Shown: piece by piece, positions 45,273-54,913 of the stretch
How the letters are laid out: the number at the start of each line of letters is the position of its first letter
Position numbering within the stretch: position 1 is the first letter of the stretch
Assembly (NCBI RefSeq): GCF_014648315.1
Contig: NZ_BMQW01000006.1
Location: forward strand, 260,948-324,947
Direction of reading: 5' to 3'
DNA: 64,000 nucleotides
Source of the DNA: Shewanella ulleungensis
GTDB lineage: Bacteria > Pseudomonadota > Gammaproteobacteria > Enterobacterales > Shewanellaceae
The notes under the pieces: model-generated
What the model was told of the DNA's origin: nothing
The model's database searches: none
The model's input: the letters and a program-made list of their open reading frames with translations, nothing else
Position numbers and translations under genes: made by a program

Positions 45273-46577
45273 ATGAAGTTTCCCGGTCAACGTAAGTCAA
45301 AGCACTATTTTCCCGTAAACAGTCGTGATCCTTTATTGGCTCAACTTACCCAGCAGCCGCAACCATTCTCCACTTATATTTGTGGTATTGATCAGACTCT
45401 TGTCGATATTGAAGCCAAAGTCGAAGATGAATTACTTGAGCGCTATGGTTTACCCAAGGGTAACTCGACCCTCATTAACGATGAACAAGCTCATAATTTA
45501 TATCACGAACTTAAATCAAATGAGATGATCAGTGACGAATTTGCTGGTGGTACTATTGGAAATACGGTACATAACTATTCTATTTTAGCCGACGACCGTT
45601 CTGTATTATTTGGTGTAATGAGCCAAAAAGTCATGGTTGGCAGTTATGCATATCGTTACTTATGTAACACCTCATCGAAAGTCGATTTAAACTATTTACA
45701 ACCTGTTGACGGTCCTATTGGACGGTGTTTTACGTTGATTTCTGATTGTGGTGAACGAACTTTTGCTATCAGCAAAGGCTCAATGGATAAGCTGACTCCT
45801 GAGTTTATTAACAAAGATGTTATTCAAGGTAGTTCGGCGTTAGTGTTAACCGCTTATTTGATGCGAGCTAGTGACGGTGATGGCATTACCGATGCCGCGA
45901 TGACAGCAATTGAATATGCCAAAGAAGCCGACGTACCCGTGGTGTTAACCTTAGGCACACGCTTTTTAATTCAAGAAGATCCTAAATGGTGGCAAGACTT
46001 TATTAAGGATCATGTGACCATTTTGGCCATGAACGAAGATGAAGGTGAGGCGCTAACCGGTTTTAAAGATCCGCTATTGGCCAGTGAAGCTGCGCTTGAA
46101 TGGTGTGACATGGTATTGACTACCGCAGGGCCTATTGGTTTATATACAGCTGGCTACGCAGAAGACAGTGCCAAACGTGAAACCAGCCATTTGTTGTTAC
46201 CGGGCGCTATTCCTGAGTTTAACCGTTATGAGTTTTCTCGACCTATGCTGAAAGAAGACTGTGAGACACCGATTAAGGTGTATGCTCATATATCGCCTTA
46301 TATGGGTGGACCAGAGCTTATCCGTAATACCAATGGCGCTGGTGATGGCGCGTTATCGGCTTTACTCCATGATTTGTCAGCTAATACCTTCCATAAAACT
46401 AACGTACCTGGGTCAAGCAAGCACAAACGTGATGGCTTATGTTATTCATCATTTTCACAAGTATGCAAATATGCTAACCGTGTTGCATATGAAGTATTAG
46501 CACAGCACAGTCCGCGTTTATCACGTGGTTTACCTGAGCGTGAAGACAGTTTAGAAGAGTCATATTGGGAGCGTTAA
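45273..46577 (+). CDS. gsk: Inosine-guanosine kinase
   Basis: A PfkB-family kinase of 434 residues that phosphorylates inosine and guanosine in purine salvage. Seen are the N-terminal FPGQRKSKHYFPVN, GGTIGNTVHNYSILADDRS and the catalytic/anion-hole motif NTNGAGDGALSALLHD (GAGD). The C-terminal LSRGLPEREDSLEESYWER is typical of Gsk. A GAGAG site precedes the ATG. Confidence 0.95.
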   Translation: MKFPGQRKSKHYFPVNSRDPLLAQLTQQPQPFSTYICGIDQTLVDIEAKVEDELLERYGLPKGNSTLINDEQAHNLYHELKSNEMISDEFAGGTIGNTVHNYSILADDRSVLFGVMSQKVMVGSYAYRYLCNTSSKVDLNYLQPVDGPIGRCFTLISDCGERTFAISKGSMDKLTPEFINKDVIQGSSALVLTAYLMRASDGDGITDAAMTAIEYAKEADVPVVLTLGTRFLIQEDPKWWQDFIKDHVTILAMNEDEGEALTGFKDPLLASEAALEWCDMVLTTAGPIGLYTAGYAEDSAKRETSHLLLPGAIPEFNRYEFSRPMLKEDCETPIKVYAHISPYMGGPELIRNTNGAGDGALSALLHDLSANTFHKTNVPGSSKHKRDGLCYSSFSQVCKYANRVAYEVLAQHSPRLSRGLPEREDSLEESYWER

Positions 46578-46590
46578 TCTCGCTTTAATT

Positions 46591-46629
46591 AAAAAAAACG
46601 ATAATGAATCATCATTATCGTTTTTTTTT
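46591..46629 (+). terminator. Intrinsic terminator of gsk
   Basis: AAAAACGATAATGA-ATCA-TCATTATCGTTTTT followed by further T: 14-bp stem with A and T tracts. Confidence 0.93.
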
Positions 46630-46734
46630 GCTTAGAATTTAATAGAATAACCTCAGTTCGGGTACAATCAAAACTTATCCGTTCATTAACAGCAGCTAGA
46701 ATCAGCTATCACAGTAAGCAATCAGGAGCGTCAC

Positions 46735-47565
46735 GTGAAAGGACAAATCTTAAGAGAGATGCATGTACTTAAGGCTATTGAGCCTGAGTTTGAAGTTCAG
46801 CGCCGAGTTGCATTTATTAAAGCAAAACTTAAAGAGTCGCATAGCCATAATGTGGTGCTAGGTATTAGTGGTGGCGTCGACTCTTCATTAGCGGGTCGTT
46901 TATGTCAGTTGGCTGTGGATAGCTTAAACAAAGAGCAGAGTGATATTTCCTACCAATTTATTGCTGTGCGCTTGCCATATCAAATTCAAAAAGATGAAGA
47001 TGAAGCGCAATTAGCCTGCCAGTTTATTCAGCCTTCAAAGCAAGTGACTGTGAATATTGCCGACGGAGTGCTGGGCGTTCACCATGCCACACTAGCGGGC
47101 TTAGTTGAGGCTGATATGACATTACCAGAAGAAAACAAAGTCGATTTTGTTAAAGGTAATGTTAAAGCAAGAATGCGGATGGTTGCTCAATATAATATTG
47201 CCGGTTTAGTGGGCGGTTTAGTGGTTGGCACTGATCATAGTGCAGAAAATATTACCGGTTTTTATACTAAATTTGGTGATGGCGCGTGCGATTTAGCGCC
47301 GTTATTTGGCTTGAATAAACGCCAAGTACGCAAGCTTGCTGCATTTTTAGGTGCTCCATCGTTATTAGTTAACAAAGCTCCCACTGCAGATTTAGAAGAC
47401 AATAAACCACAGTTAGAAGACGAAGTGGCGCTGGGATTAACTTACGATCAAATTGATGACTTTTTAGAAGGCAAAGAAGTACCTAAATCAGTCGAAGATA
47501 AATTGGTCGGGATCTACAAACGTACACAACATAAACGCCAGCCGATCCCAACGATTTACGACTAA
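46735..47565 (+). CDS. nadE: NH3-dependent NAD+ synthetase
   Basis: NadE amidates nicotinic acid adenine dinucleotide, the last step of NAD synthesis. The 276-residue protein has the PP-loop [34 protein letters not shown] and [19 protein letters not shown]. It lacks the glutaminase domain, so it uses ammonia. The start is GTG with CAGGAGCG upstream. Its stop overlaps the convergent gene by four bases. Confidence 0.97.
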   Translation: MKGQILREMHVLKAIEPEFEVQRRVAFIKAKLKESHSHNVVLGISGGVDSSLAGRLCQLAVDSLNKEQSDISYQFIAVRLPYQIQKDEDEAQLACQFIQPSKQVTVNIADGVLGVHHATLAGLVEADMTLPEENKVDFVKGNVKARMRMVAQYNIAGLVGGLVVGTDHSAENITGFYTKFGDGACDLAPLFGLNKRQVRKLAAFLGAPSLLVNKAPTADLEDNKPQLEDEVALGLTYDQIDDFLEGKEVPKSVEDKLVGIYKRTQHKRQPIPTIYD

Positions 47566-48179
47566 TCAGATATTTTAGTTTTTATTAGCAGTTCTCTAGT
47601 GTGTTCTATCAAGGCATTAGAATATTGCCGGTAATCTAAATATGGCGTCAGTAAACATGTGTGCTGACGCTTTATTTTATTCTTATCATCAATCGTTTGC
47701 CAAAGAGTGGACTCTTCTTTACTCATCGTCGATTCAGCGTCCGCAAATATTAGGCCGAGCCGTTGTTGGGTTTCTTTGCCGCATACAATATGCCAGCAAT
47801 CTTTTGAGAAGTTATTTGGTAATAAGCACTCTGGGCGAGTATTAGGCACCACAATGCGTATTTGACAAGTTAAGCGGGGAAGAAACTGCTGGCTCGTCTT
47901 TGTGTTGACCAGTATGCGCTTGTCATCATGGAGTAGGTTATCTCTGATGCTTTTCCATACCGCACCGTTATTTGCAGTTATATCCACTTTTAAGCAGCAT
48001 ATCTTAGCCATAATAGTGACAATTTTTCGCCAATGATTTCCATTCAAGGCAATTAGTTTTGCAATAGCATCGGGCTGCGTTGCCTGCCAACCTGTTGGTA
48101 GTATTGGCGCAGTGGGTAGATAGAAAATGATGTCAGCGATTTGCGGACCTACAATCATTGTTGCTTGTTTACTCAGCAT
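47562..48179 (-). CDS. Conserved-looking hypothetical protein, about 205 residues
   Basis: I do not recognise this protein with certainty. It is globular, without signal peptide or membrane helix. It carries seven cysteines or so and ends in a charged helix ([13 protein letters not shown]). It overlaps the nadE stop tail-to-tail by four bases, which suggests a long-standing arrangement. An internal ATG at 48158 ([18 protein letters not shown]) is an alternative start that begins at the first strand-like segment. It may belong to a DUF confined to marine gammaproteobacteria, but that is a guess. Confidence 0.6.
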   Translation of the reverse strand: MLSKQATMIVGPQIADIIFYLPTAPILPTGWQATQPDAIAKLIALNGNHWRKIVTIMAKICCLKVDITANNGAVWKSIRDNLLHDDKRILVNTKTSQQFLPRLTCQIRIVVPNTRPECLLPNNFSKDCWHIVCGKETQQRLGLIFADAESTMSKEESTLWQTIDDKNKIKRQHTCLLTPYLDYRQYSNALIEHTRELLIKTKISD

Positions 48180-48546
48180 AAAATGTCAAAACCTTTGCTC
48201 TGTAACGATTTTAAAAGAATGTCAGTATATAAAAACGAAATGATCAGCAATTTTCAGCAAAAATAATGTTGAACCTTCACCGCTCTGGCGTTTATTTCGT
48301 TTGTCGTACGCGTTTTACTGAGTTTAATGATAAAATAAGCACAATGTTAATCCCGCAGTGTAGCAGATTATTTATTGACGATTTATCGTCACCTCACTGA
48401 ATTTATCGTATTAATGATTTGGTATTTAACGCGTGTTGTGGGCTCATCGAATTAATCGTTTGATGGTAAATCATCGCCGGTTGGATATCCGTTTATTCAT
48501 TTGTTAACCTCATTAAGTTAACAAATTTAATTAGTTAAGGTAGATA
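48180..48546. other. Gene-free stretch with inverted repeats, 367 bases
   Basis: Contains GACGAT-TT-ATCGTC (48377-48390), a 6-bp perfect inverted repeat, and several TTTATCG/TTAATCG words between 48377 and 48480. No known operator is recognised. It separates divergently transcribed genes and probably holds both promoters. Confidence 0.45.
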
Positions 48547-49998
48547 ATGCGCGCCATCGTAATAGGGTCGACCAAACACCTGTTATTTGCTGCTTTTTAT
48601 GGTGCTATCGGAATATGCGTCGCTATTCTGTTTACCGCCGTATGGCTATTAAACGATCGGCCTGATTTATCAATATGGCATACGACTCATCTCACATCTG
48701 AATATCACCAACAGTCAGGCTTAACCAATTTTAAGCAATACCTTGCTTTGGAAGATAAATTATTCGCAGAAGTTGATCGTAAAATTTATCGTCAATACCA
48801 ACCACAGTTAGCGTCACCACTGAATCGTTATGAGCGCCATAGTTTGTCAGATCCCGCCTTGTGGCAACAAAACTGGAACCGTTCTTTTGAATGGCAAAAC
48901 CCCCAAGCAGAATTTGGGTTATTGCTGCTCCACGGTATGTCAGATTCACCTTATGTGATGTCACATATCGCGCAACATTATCAACACCAAGCGCATATTG
49001 TGGGATTAAGGTTACCAGGGCATGGCACAGTGCCCTCAGGACTGACAGACATCACATGGCCTGATTTAGCTGGCGCAGTATCTCTTGCTGCAGCACATTT
49101 GGCTGCCAAGTTACCAGGTAAACCCATTTATGTGGCAGGTTTCTCTACTGGAGCTGCTTTAGCATTAAACCATGAGCTTGAAAATATTAACCTCAATAAG
49201 CCCACCGATTTTGCTGGGATGATATTTTTATCACCCGCGATAGGTTTAGCTCCTATTGCTGCTGGGGCATATTGGCAAGCGAAGTTGGGACGATTATTAG
49301 GTCAAGATAAACTGTACTGGAATAGTATTCAAACCGAGTACGATCCATTTCGCTATCAATCTTTTGCCGTCAATGCAGGGGACGTGGTTTACCGTTTAAC
49401 ATTACGTAATCAAACATTATTGGCTGGATTGACGGAGAAGCAATATAAGGCCATTGCGCCGATATTAACGTTTCAGTCAGTGGTTGATGATACAGTGTCT
49501 TCTCTATCCGTGGTTGAAAAACTGTATCAACACTTGCCAGTATCCAAAGGGCATGAATTAGTATTATTCGATGTCAATCGCAAACACAGCCATAATCAGT
49601 TATTGATGCATGATCCTTTGGCGCCTTTTGCACCTTTTTGGCTCAAGACGCCATTACCTTATCGTTTGAGTTTGCTTGAAAATAATATACAACACGATCA
49701 TCATGTACAAGTGCGTGAACTTGCCAGTAACTCAAACTCTAGTGATGTACAGGCGCTGGCATTAATCTGGCCTAAAGAGGTGTATTCATTATCTCACGTA
49801 GCATTAACCTTCCCGATTGAAGACACCTTGTACGGTCCATTAGCCAGTGAAGAGCCAGATAAGATACAAATAGGCAGAGGAATATACCAAGGTGAGAGAG
49901 GTATTTTTAGTGTCACAGCCGCTGATATGTTACGTCAAAAGTGGAATCCATTTTACCCATATATGATGAGTCGAATGGACGAGTTTACCCAACAATAA
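48547..49998 (+). CDS. Membrane-anchored alpha/beta hydrolase
   Basis: The 483-residue protein has one N-terminal membrane helix (residues 10-35, LLFAAFYGAIGICVAILFTAVWLL). An alpha/beta hydrolase domain begins near residue 120 with the oxyanion motif LLLLHGMSDSPYVM, the nucleophile elbow AGFSTGAALAL, LRLPGHG, and a late His in RKHSHNQLL. The insertions are larger than in a minimal hydrolase. The topology suggests a periplasmic or membrane-tethered esterase/lipase-like enzyme; substrate unknown. TTAAGG supports the start. Confidence 0.8.
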   Translation: MRAIVIGSTKHLLFAAFYGAIGICVAILFTAVWLLNDRPDLSIWHTTHLTSEYHQQSGLTNFKQYLALEDKLFAEVDRKIYRQYQPQLASPLNRYERHSLSDPALWQQNWNRSFEWQNPQAEFGLLLLHGMSDSPYVMSHIAQHYQHQAHIVGLRLPGHGTVPSGLTDITWPDLAGAVSLAAAHLAAKLPGKPIYVAGFSTGAALALNHELENINLNKPTDFAGMIFLSPAIGLAPIAAGAYWQAKLGRLLGQDKLYWNSIQTEYDPFRYQSFAVNAGDVVYRLTLRNQTLLAGLTEKQYKAIAPILTFQSVVDDTVSSLSVVEKLYQHLPVSKGHELVLFDVNRKHSHNQLLMHDPLAPFAPFWLKTPLPYRLSLLENNIQHDHHVQVRELASNSNSSDVQALALIWPKEVYSLSHVALTFPIEDTLYGPLASEEPDKIQIGRGIYQGERGIFSVTAADMLRQKWNPFYPYMMSRMDEFTQQ

Positions 49999-50011
49999 CA
50001 TGCACTGTTAA

Positions 50012-50917
50012 TTATTGTCCTCGCCATAGAATTTGCCCACTGTCTTTCAATTTATATCCAGATAATACGTTGGCTAATTGAAGTGTTTGTGGTTGTTTCA
50101 GTAATTTTAATAACTCTTGGAGTTGACGCCTAAAAAATATGCTTTGTGACATCACAAAGTCAAATGACTCAGTCAGCTTAGGGATAAAATGTAACCCGCT
50201 TTCCATTGCAACAGCTTGACAACCAAATCCGATATCAGCATCGTTACGAGCGATATAGCCGGCTAATTCCCGTTCAGAATTGGCCGTTGCTGTGTAAAGT
50301 AATTCATCTACGCTAGCATCGTTTAATGATAACCAATTTTGAAAGTGTTGTTGGCTCCCCGCACCTTTTTGGCGGGAAACCCAGCGAAGCGGTTGCTTTG
50401 TAATATTCATTTGATGATTAAATAAAGACGACATGTCTTTTCGCACCATTAATCCTTGATGTCGTTCATAGCCACTGACCATAATCCACTGCTGGTGGTT
50501 AGGAAAACTTTTTAATAATGAGAATATACTATTGTGATCACCCTGAAGATCTTCCCAATGAATACTACAAACATCTGCATAACCGCGCGACAGTAACTCT
50601 AAGCCTAATGTTGAGCCTGTAGCACTGTAACTTATTATTTTTTGATGTTCACTTCTAGCCATTAACTGTGCAACAAGCATTGATAGTAATGGGTCATCAC
50701 TACCAGTGATGTGCATTCTGTCTGACAACATACCGCTATGACAAGAGTCCATTAACCAACGGTCTATCAATACTTTAGGAAATAGCCATTTACCCGTTAC
50801 TTTTGTTCCAGGGAGGATGTGGTGATTCGCCATTGAGTAAACTTTTTTTTCATTTAAATCGAGATACTCAGCGACTTGTTTGGTATTCATGTAAATGATG
50901 TTTGATTCAATAGGCAT
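50012..50917 (-). CDS. Excisionase-type HTH regulator with PBP-like sensor domain
   Basis: A 301-residue regulator. Residues 10-57 form a MerR/excisionase-type HTH (MNTKQVAEYLDLNEKKVYSM, GKWLFPKVLIDRWL). Residues 75-290 resemble the type-2 periplasmic-binding-protein fold (PBP_like) found in the cytoplasm of one-component regulators, for example SATGSTLGLELLSRGYADV and ARNDADIGFGCQAVAMESG. Relatives often sit beside molybdate or tungstate transport genes (general knowledge). Start 50917 has a GAG site. It is divergent from the NtrC-like gene and the ECF transport operon, which it probably controls. Confidence 0.82.
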   Translation of the reverse strand: MPIESNIIYMNTKQVAEYLDLNEKKVYSMANHHILPGTKVTGKWLFPKVLIDRWLMDSCHSGMLSDRMHITGSDDPLLSMLVAQLMARSEHQKIISYSATGSTLGLELLSRGYADVCSIHWEDLQGDHNSIFSLLKSFPNHQQWIMVSGYERHQGLMVRKDMSSLFNHQMNITKQPLRWVSRQKGAGSQQHFQNWLSLNDASVDELLYTATANSERELAGYIARNDADIGFGCQAVAMESGLHFIPKLTESFDFVMSQSIFFRRQLQELLKLLKQPQTLQLANVLSGYKLKDSGQILWRGQ

Positions 50918-51072
50918 ATCATTCTCATTAGTAATTTAATGGTTGCGGCACGTTCAATATTATTTTTATGTTAATCGAGGCCATTACTCAAATATTAACG
51001 GTAACAAATAGGCCTTGCAGCCATTCTGTATAATAAGTCTTTAATGCAATATAAACACTGCAATAAAGCCAA

Positions 51073-51088
51073 GTTGTTAACTAACAAC
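51073..51088. promoter_or_regulatory. Palindrome in the divergent regulator intergenic region
   Basis: GTTGTTA-AC-TAACAAC, a perfect 7+7 inverted repeat, lies near the middle of the 371-base gap (50918-51288) between the two regulators. It is a candidate operator for one of them. Nothing else in the gap is recognisable. Confidence 0.45.
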
Positions 51089-51288
51089 CCGCAAGCAAAC
51101 TTAATGAACTCTAATTTAGGTGTTTATTGTAAGGTGAGTTTAACACTTTGAAAATCGAGTTATTATAAAACTGAGTCATCTGTGCTAATTTTATCTTTTA
51201 CATTGTTTTAAAGGCAGTATTAGCGAACATACCGTTCAATATGACCTATTTTAAGGCAAGGGAATGATTCACGCTAAGGTAGCAAGCT

Positions 51289-52737
51289 ATGAGTGTTGAA
51301 CAAATACAATGTGTAAAACTAGATCGAGCAGTATTAGTTATTGAGCCTGATTTATCTATTTGGACTGCCATATCATCATTGTTAAAGCGTGACTTTGTCT
51401 TAGTTGAGTTTGCACGAAATGCCGAGCACGCATCTGTTTTATTTCAACGATTTAATTTTAATTTATGCATCATTGAGTTAAGTGTTATTGATGATTTTTG
51501 CTCATTCTTTTCATTAAGTCATCATGCAGTTAATCAAGATTATGCTCCCTCCCACCTGAGTGATAAAAAAACTCAATTACGCTTTAACTCTATTCCTGAT
51601 GCCCCTTGTTTGGTGTTTCCTCAGCAGTTTATTGTTACCAGTAAAAGCCATAAGTCAGAAGACATTTTGTACGCCATACGTAAAGGTGCTTGTGATTACA
51701 TCGTTAAACCGATAAATGCTCTTGAAATGAATGAGGTTATTTCTCGATGGTTGTTTCAACAGTCGGTTATTGCTGATACTTCTGTTGAGGATAATTTAAC
51801 ATTTAGTACACAGGAAAAGACTCCTAATAGTTTATTTTCATTTTTTATTGGCGATAGCATAGCGATTCAACAGGTTAAAAGAACATTAACCATAATCCGT
51901 TCCACTGGCCATGCATTATTGCTTGAGGGGGAGGTTGGTACGGGGAAAAAATTCGCTTTTAAACAACTCCAGCAATCATTAAATTCGCCCACCGATCTTA
52001 TAATGATTGATTGTCGAGATCTGTCTCAACTCGATGAACAACAAATCAGATTTTATTGTGCTAACAGCAAACTACCATTATGGCTAGTGTTTAATCATAT
52101 TGCTGAATTGCCAATGGATAAACAGCTTGTGCTGTTAATCATATTAGATTCAATAAAGATATATGAACAAATCAGGTTGGTTAGCATGAGTGCGACTCGA
52201 TTATTTTCTCGGGTACAAAAAGGTGAGTTTTTAATTGAACTTTACTACCGTCTTGCTGAGTTTATTGTCGTTTTACCGCCATTACATCAACGCAGTGAAG
52301 ATATTGTAATACTGACAAAGTTTTTCATTAATCGTTGTTTGATGAAAAGTGCTGCTACGCGTAAAGAGTTGTTAAATAATTATTCACAGTGGGGAGTGAC
52401 TGATTTTCAATGTTTAACTGAATATTACTGGCCGGGTAATATCCAAGAGCTAAAAAATACGATAGAGCAATGCTTATTGCTCAATATTGCGCCTAAAGAA
52501 TACATGCAGCGTTTAGCCACAACCCACAACCAGCATAGTACTAATCCATTAGAAACCTCAGAAATTAACTCTGGACAACATTACCTACCAGTTGATTGGG
52601 ACTTAAAGAGCATTGAAAAAGCACATATTACTCGAGTAATTAAGCATTATGGTGGTAATAAAATGCTGGCTGCTGAACATCTTGGCGTGTCACGTAAAAC
52701 AATCGATCGTAAAATTAAAGAGTGGGACCTCGATTAG
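51289..52737 (+). CDS. NtrC-like regulator lacking GAFTGA and the phosphoacceptor Asp
   Basis: A 482-residue protein laid out as receiver, AAA+ and Fis-type HTH. In the receiver (about 12-155) the acidic pair survives (VIEPDLS), but the phosphorylation Asp is Glu63 (CIIELSV), and the Lys remains (DYIVKPIN). A large insertion sits in the middle. The AAA+ domain has a modified Walker A (EGEVGTGKK), WLVFNHIAELP in place of Walker B, and entirely lacks the GAFTGA loop that contacts sigma-54. The C-terminal HTH is intact (NKMLAAEHLGVSRKTIDRKI). It probably acts as a DNA-binding regulator independent of sigma-54 and of phosphorylation (inference). Confidence 0.85.
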   Translation: MSVEQIQCVKLDRAVLVIEPDLSIWTAISSLLKRDFVLVEFARNAEHASVLFQRFNFNLCIIELSVIDDFCSFFSLSHHAVNQDYAPSHLSDKKTQLRFNSIPDAPCLVFPQQFIVTSKSHKSEDILYAIRKGACDYIVKPINALEMNEVISRWLFQQSVIADTSVEDNLTFSTQEKTPNSLFSFFIGDSIAIQQVKRTLTIIRSTGHALLLEGEVGTGKKFAFKQLQQSLNSPTDLIMIDCRDLSQLDEQQIRFYCANSKLPLWLVFNHIAELPMDKQLVLLIILDSIKIYEQIRLVSMSATRLFSRVQKGEFLIELYYRLAEFIVVLPPLHQRSEDIVILTKFFINRCLMKSAATRKELLNNYSQWGVTDFQCLTEYYWPGNIQELKNTIEQCLLLNIAPKEYMQRLATTHNQHSTNPLETSEINSGQHYLPVDWDLKSIEKAHITRVIKHYGGNKMLAAEHLGVSRKTIDRKIKEWDLD

Positions 52738-52785
52738 GTGTAATCCGTTTTGCTGTAAATATGATGACAAATTCAGATTTGCTTT

Positions 52786-52798
52786 GGACAAATTGTCC
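52786..52798. promoter_or_regulatory. Inverted repeat upstream of the TonB-dependent receptor of the ECF operon
   Basis: GGACA-AAT-TGTCC, a 5+5 inverted repeat, lies 145 bases before the receptor start and about 50 bases after the NtrC-like gene. Candidate operator for the adjacent regulators. Confidence 0.4.
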
Positions 52799-52942
52799 GT
52801 TTTTGTGTTTTCTATTTCCTTTTGAGTGATTTTTGTTGCCTTAGTTGTAGTTTTTGTTAATCAAGCTTGAGCTTAATTGAGGCCTTCGGCAAGAATACGT
52901 TCATTAAAAATTGGACCTTCAGAAAATAGGAAGACATTGCCA

Positions 52943-54910
52943 GTGAATCAAATTAATCCTACACGTACATCGTTACGTTTATCTCTTTTATCAATTGCTA
53001 TTTTGACTAGTTTTAGCAGTATGGCTGACGATATCGAAAGAGATCCGCTATTAAAAATTCAAGAAGTGATAGTTGTAAAAGGTCAAAGTGTATCAGCAGT
53101 GGAAGCATCGATGACACATTGGAGTATTTCAAGAGATGATATTGAAGCTTCAGGAGCCCAAAGCTTAGATAAAGTGTTGAAAAATGTCCCTGGTATTTAT
53201 GTTCGAGTGGGCGGGCAGGGTACACCAAGAGTGGATATTCGCGGCTTTAAAGCGAGACATGTTATTTATTTAATTAATGGTGTGCCAGCCAATGATGCTG
53301 AAGATGGTCAGTTTGATCCTAGCGTTATCCCCACCTCATTAATTGAATCTATTGAAGTTTCTGTTGGACCATCATCTGTACTCTATGGTCCTGGTGGGGC
53401 GGGTGGTGTCATCAATATCATTACCCGAGAGGGCGATATGGAGCCCAGTTCCTCTGGTAATCTTGAATTTTCTGAAAATGATACGGCAAATGGCAATATA
53501 AACGTCGCTGGCAGTGGTAGTAACTGGCAAGGGTTTATGAGTTATAACCATCAACAGACTGACGGATTTCCGATGTCATCTGATTATGATGACACGGAAG
53601 AACAAATAGGTGATACGCGTTTAAATGCCGATAAAACCCTAGATAATGTGTACGCACAAGGTAGTTATTTTGTTTCAAATGACACAATGATTACCGGTAA
53701 TATTAACTATAATTCAGCAAGTTGGGGTAAGCCAAGCTCTGATGGAACCGGTTCGAGTAAAGTTAAATATGAACGTATAGATGATTTCGACAGCATGGTT
53801 GTGCAGCTGGGTATTGCACATAAATTCTCGCAGTCATTAGTGTTTCGTGGTTTTGGCTATCATAACGAGAGTGATACTGTAGATGTTGTTTATAAGAGCA
53901 GTGATTATGATGATATAAAATCCAGCCAAGACAGCACATCAACTGTTCAAGGTGCTAACTTGCAGTTGATTAAAGATATGTTTGATTATGGCATGTTAAC
54001 GACGTCGCTCATAAGCGAACAGCAACGTTGGGAATCAACTAGCGCTACATCGGGTTCAGACTCAAGTGATCAGTTTGACAAAGAAGCCTGGTTACATACA
54101 TTCGCAGCAGAGTATCAGTATCAGAGTGATGATCTTTATGGCATGACATTAGGTTTAGCTGCTCATAATCATGAGCAAGACAAAGGCAATGATGATAATT
54201 ATTCAGGGCAATTATCAGGTTACTGGAGTGTATCTGATAACAGTAAATTACATGCAGGCATCGCACGTAAGGTACGTTTTCCTTCATTAACAAATCTATA
54301 TTCTCAATCTTCTGGTAATGAAGATCTTACCCCGGAAGAGTCTGCACACATTGAATTAGGCTTTAAACAAGGCTTAGCTTATCAAACCGAATTCGATGTG
54401 ACAGGTTTTTATACTGAAGCAGACGATTACATTGCTAAAGACGACGACAGTATTTATCAAAACTTAGGTGACTACAAATTTAAAGGTATTGATTTTTATG
54501 TAAAAAATCAATATTTTGATAATTTAATGCTGACTGTTTCTTACAGTTATTTGGACTCTGAAGCATTAGATGATGACAATATTAGCGAGCTAGAGTACCG
54601 ACCAAAAAATCAATATCGATTCCAAGGCCAATATCAATTTAATGTAGGATTAAAAGTGAGCCTTGATATTGAACACATTACCGATCAAATCTTCTACACA
54701 AGTGAAAAAATAAGCGGCAACACAGTGTCGGTTCAGAATGAATTAGACAGTTATACGCTTATTGATCTTAATCTTTCACAGCCAATTTTTGGCGATAATT
54801 TAGACGCTTATATCCGAGCGACTAATTTATTAGATGAAAATTATTACCAAAGTGAAGCTCTGCCTCAAGCGGGAAGGCAGGTGTTTGTTGGTATTAACTG
54901 GCAGCTTTAA
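52943..54910 (+). CDS. TonB-dependent receptor of the ECF transport operon
   Basis: A 655-residue outer-membrane receptor. A GTG start at 52943 with AGGAAG upstream gives a signal peptide (TSLRLSLLSIAILTSFSSMA). The TonB box is EVIVVKG, and the plug has DKVLKNVPGIYVRVGGQGTP, GVPANDAEDGQ and VLYGPGGAGGVINIITREG. The barrel is smaller than in siderophore receptors and ends in VFVGINWQL. An upstream in-frame TTG (52877) is unsupported. Only three bases separate its stop from the ABC ATPase gene, so it is surely cotranscribed with the inner-membrane ECF module and would deliver the same substrate. Confidence 0.9.
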   Translation: MNQINPTRTSLRLSLLSIAILTSFSSMADDIERDPLLKIQEVIVVKGQSVSAVEASMTHWSISRDDIEASGAQSLDKVLKNVPGIYVRVGGQGTPRVDIRGFKARHVIYLINGVPANDAEDGQFDPSVIPTSLIESIEVSVGPSSVLYGPGGAGGVINIITREGDMEPSSSGNLEFSENDTANGNINVAGSGSNWQGFMSYNHQQTDGFPMSSDYDDTEEQIGDTRLNADKTLDNVYAQGSYFVSNDTMITGNINYNSASWGKPSSDGTGSSKVKYERIDDFDSMVVQLGIAHKFSQSLVFRGFGYHNESDTVDVVYKSSDYDDIKSSQDSTSTVQGANLQLIKDMFDYGMLTTSLISEQQRWESTSATSGSDSSDQFDKEAWLHTFAAEYQYQSDDLYGMTLGLAAHNHEQDKGNDDNYSGQLSGYWSVSDNSKLHAGIARKVRFPSLTNLYSQSSGNEDLTPEESAHIELGFKQGLAYQTEFDVTGFYTEADDYIAKDDDSIYQNLGDYKFKGIDFYVKNQYFDNLMLTVSYSYLDSEALDDDNISELEYRPKNQYRFQGQYQFNVGLKVSLDIEHITDQIFYTSEKISGNTVSVQNELDSYTLIDLNLSQPIFGDNLDAYIRATNLLDENYYQSEALPQAGRQVFVGINWQL

Positions 54911-54913
54911 TTC

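Noticed and set aside
52743..52942. Sigma-54 promoter before the receptor of the ECF operon
   Set aside because: TGG words are present but none is followed by TGC at the -12 spacing. The adjacent regulator also lacks GAFTGA.
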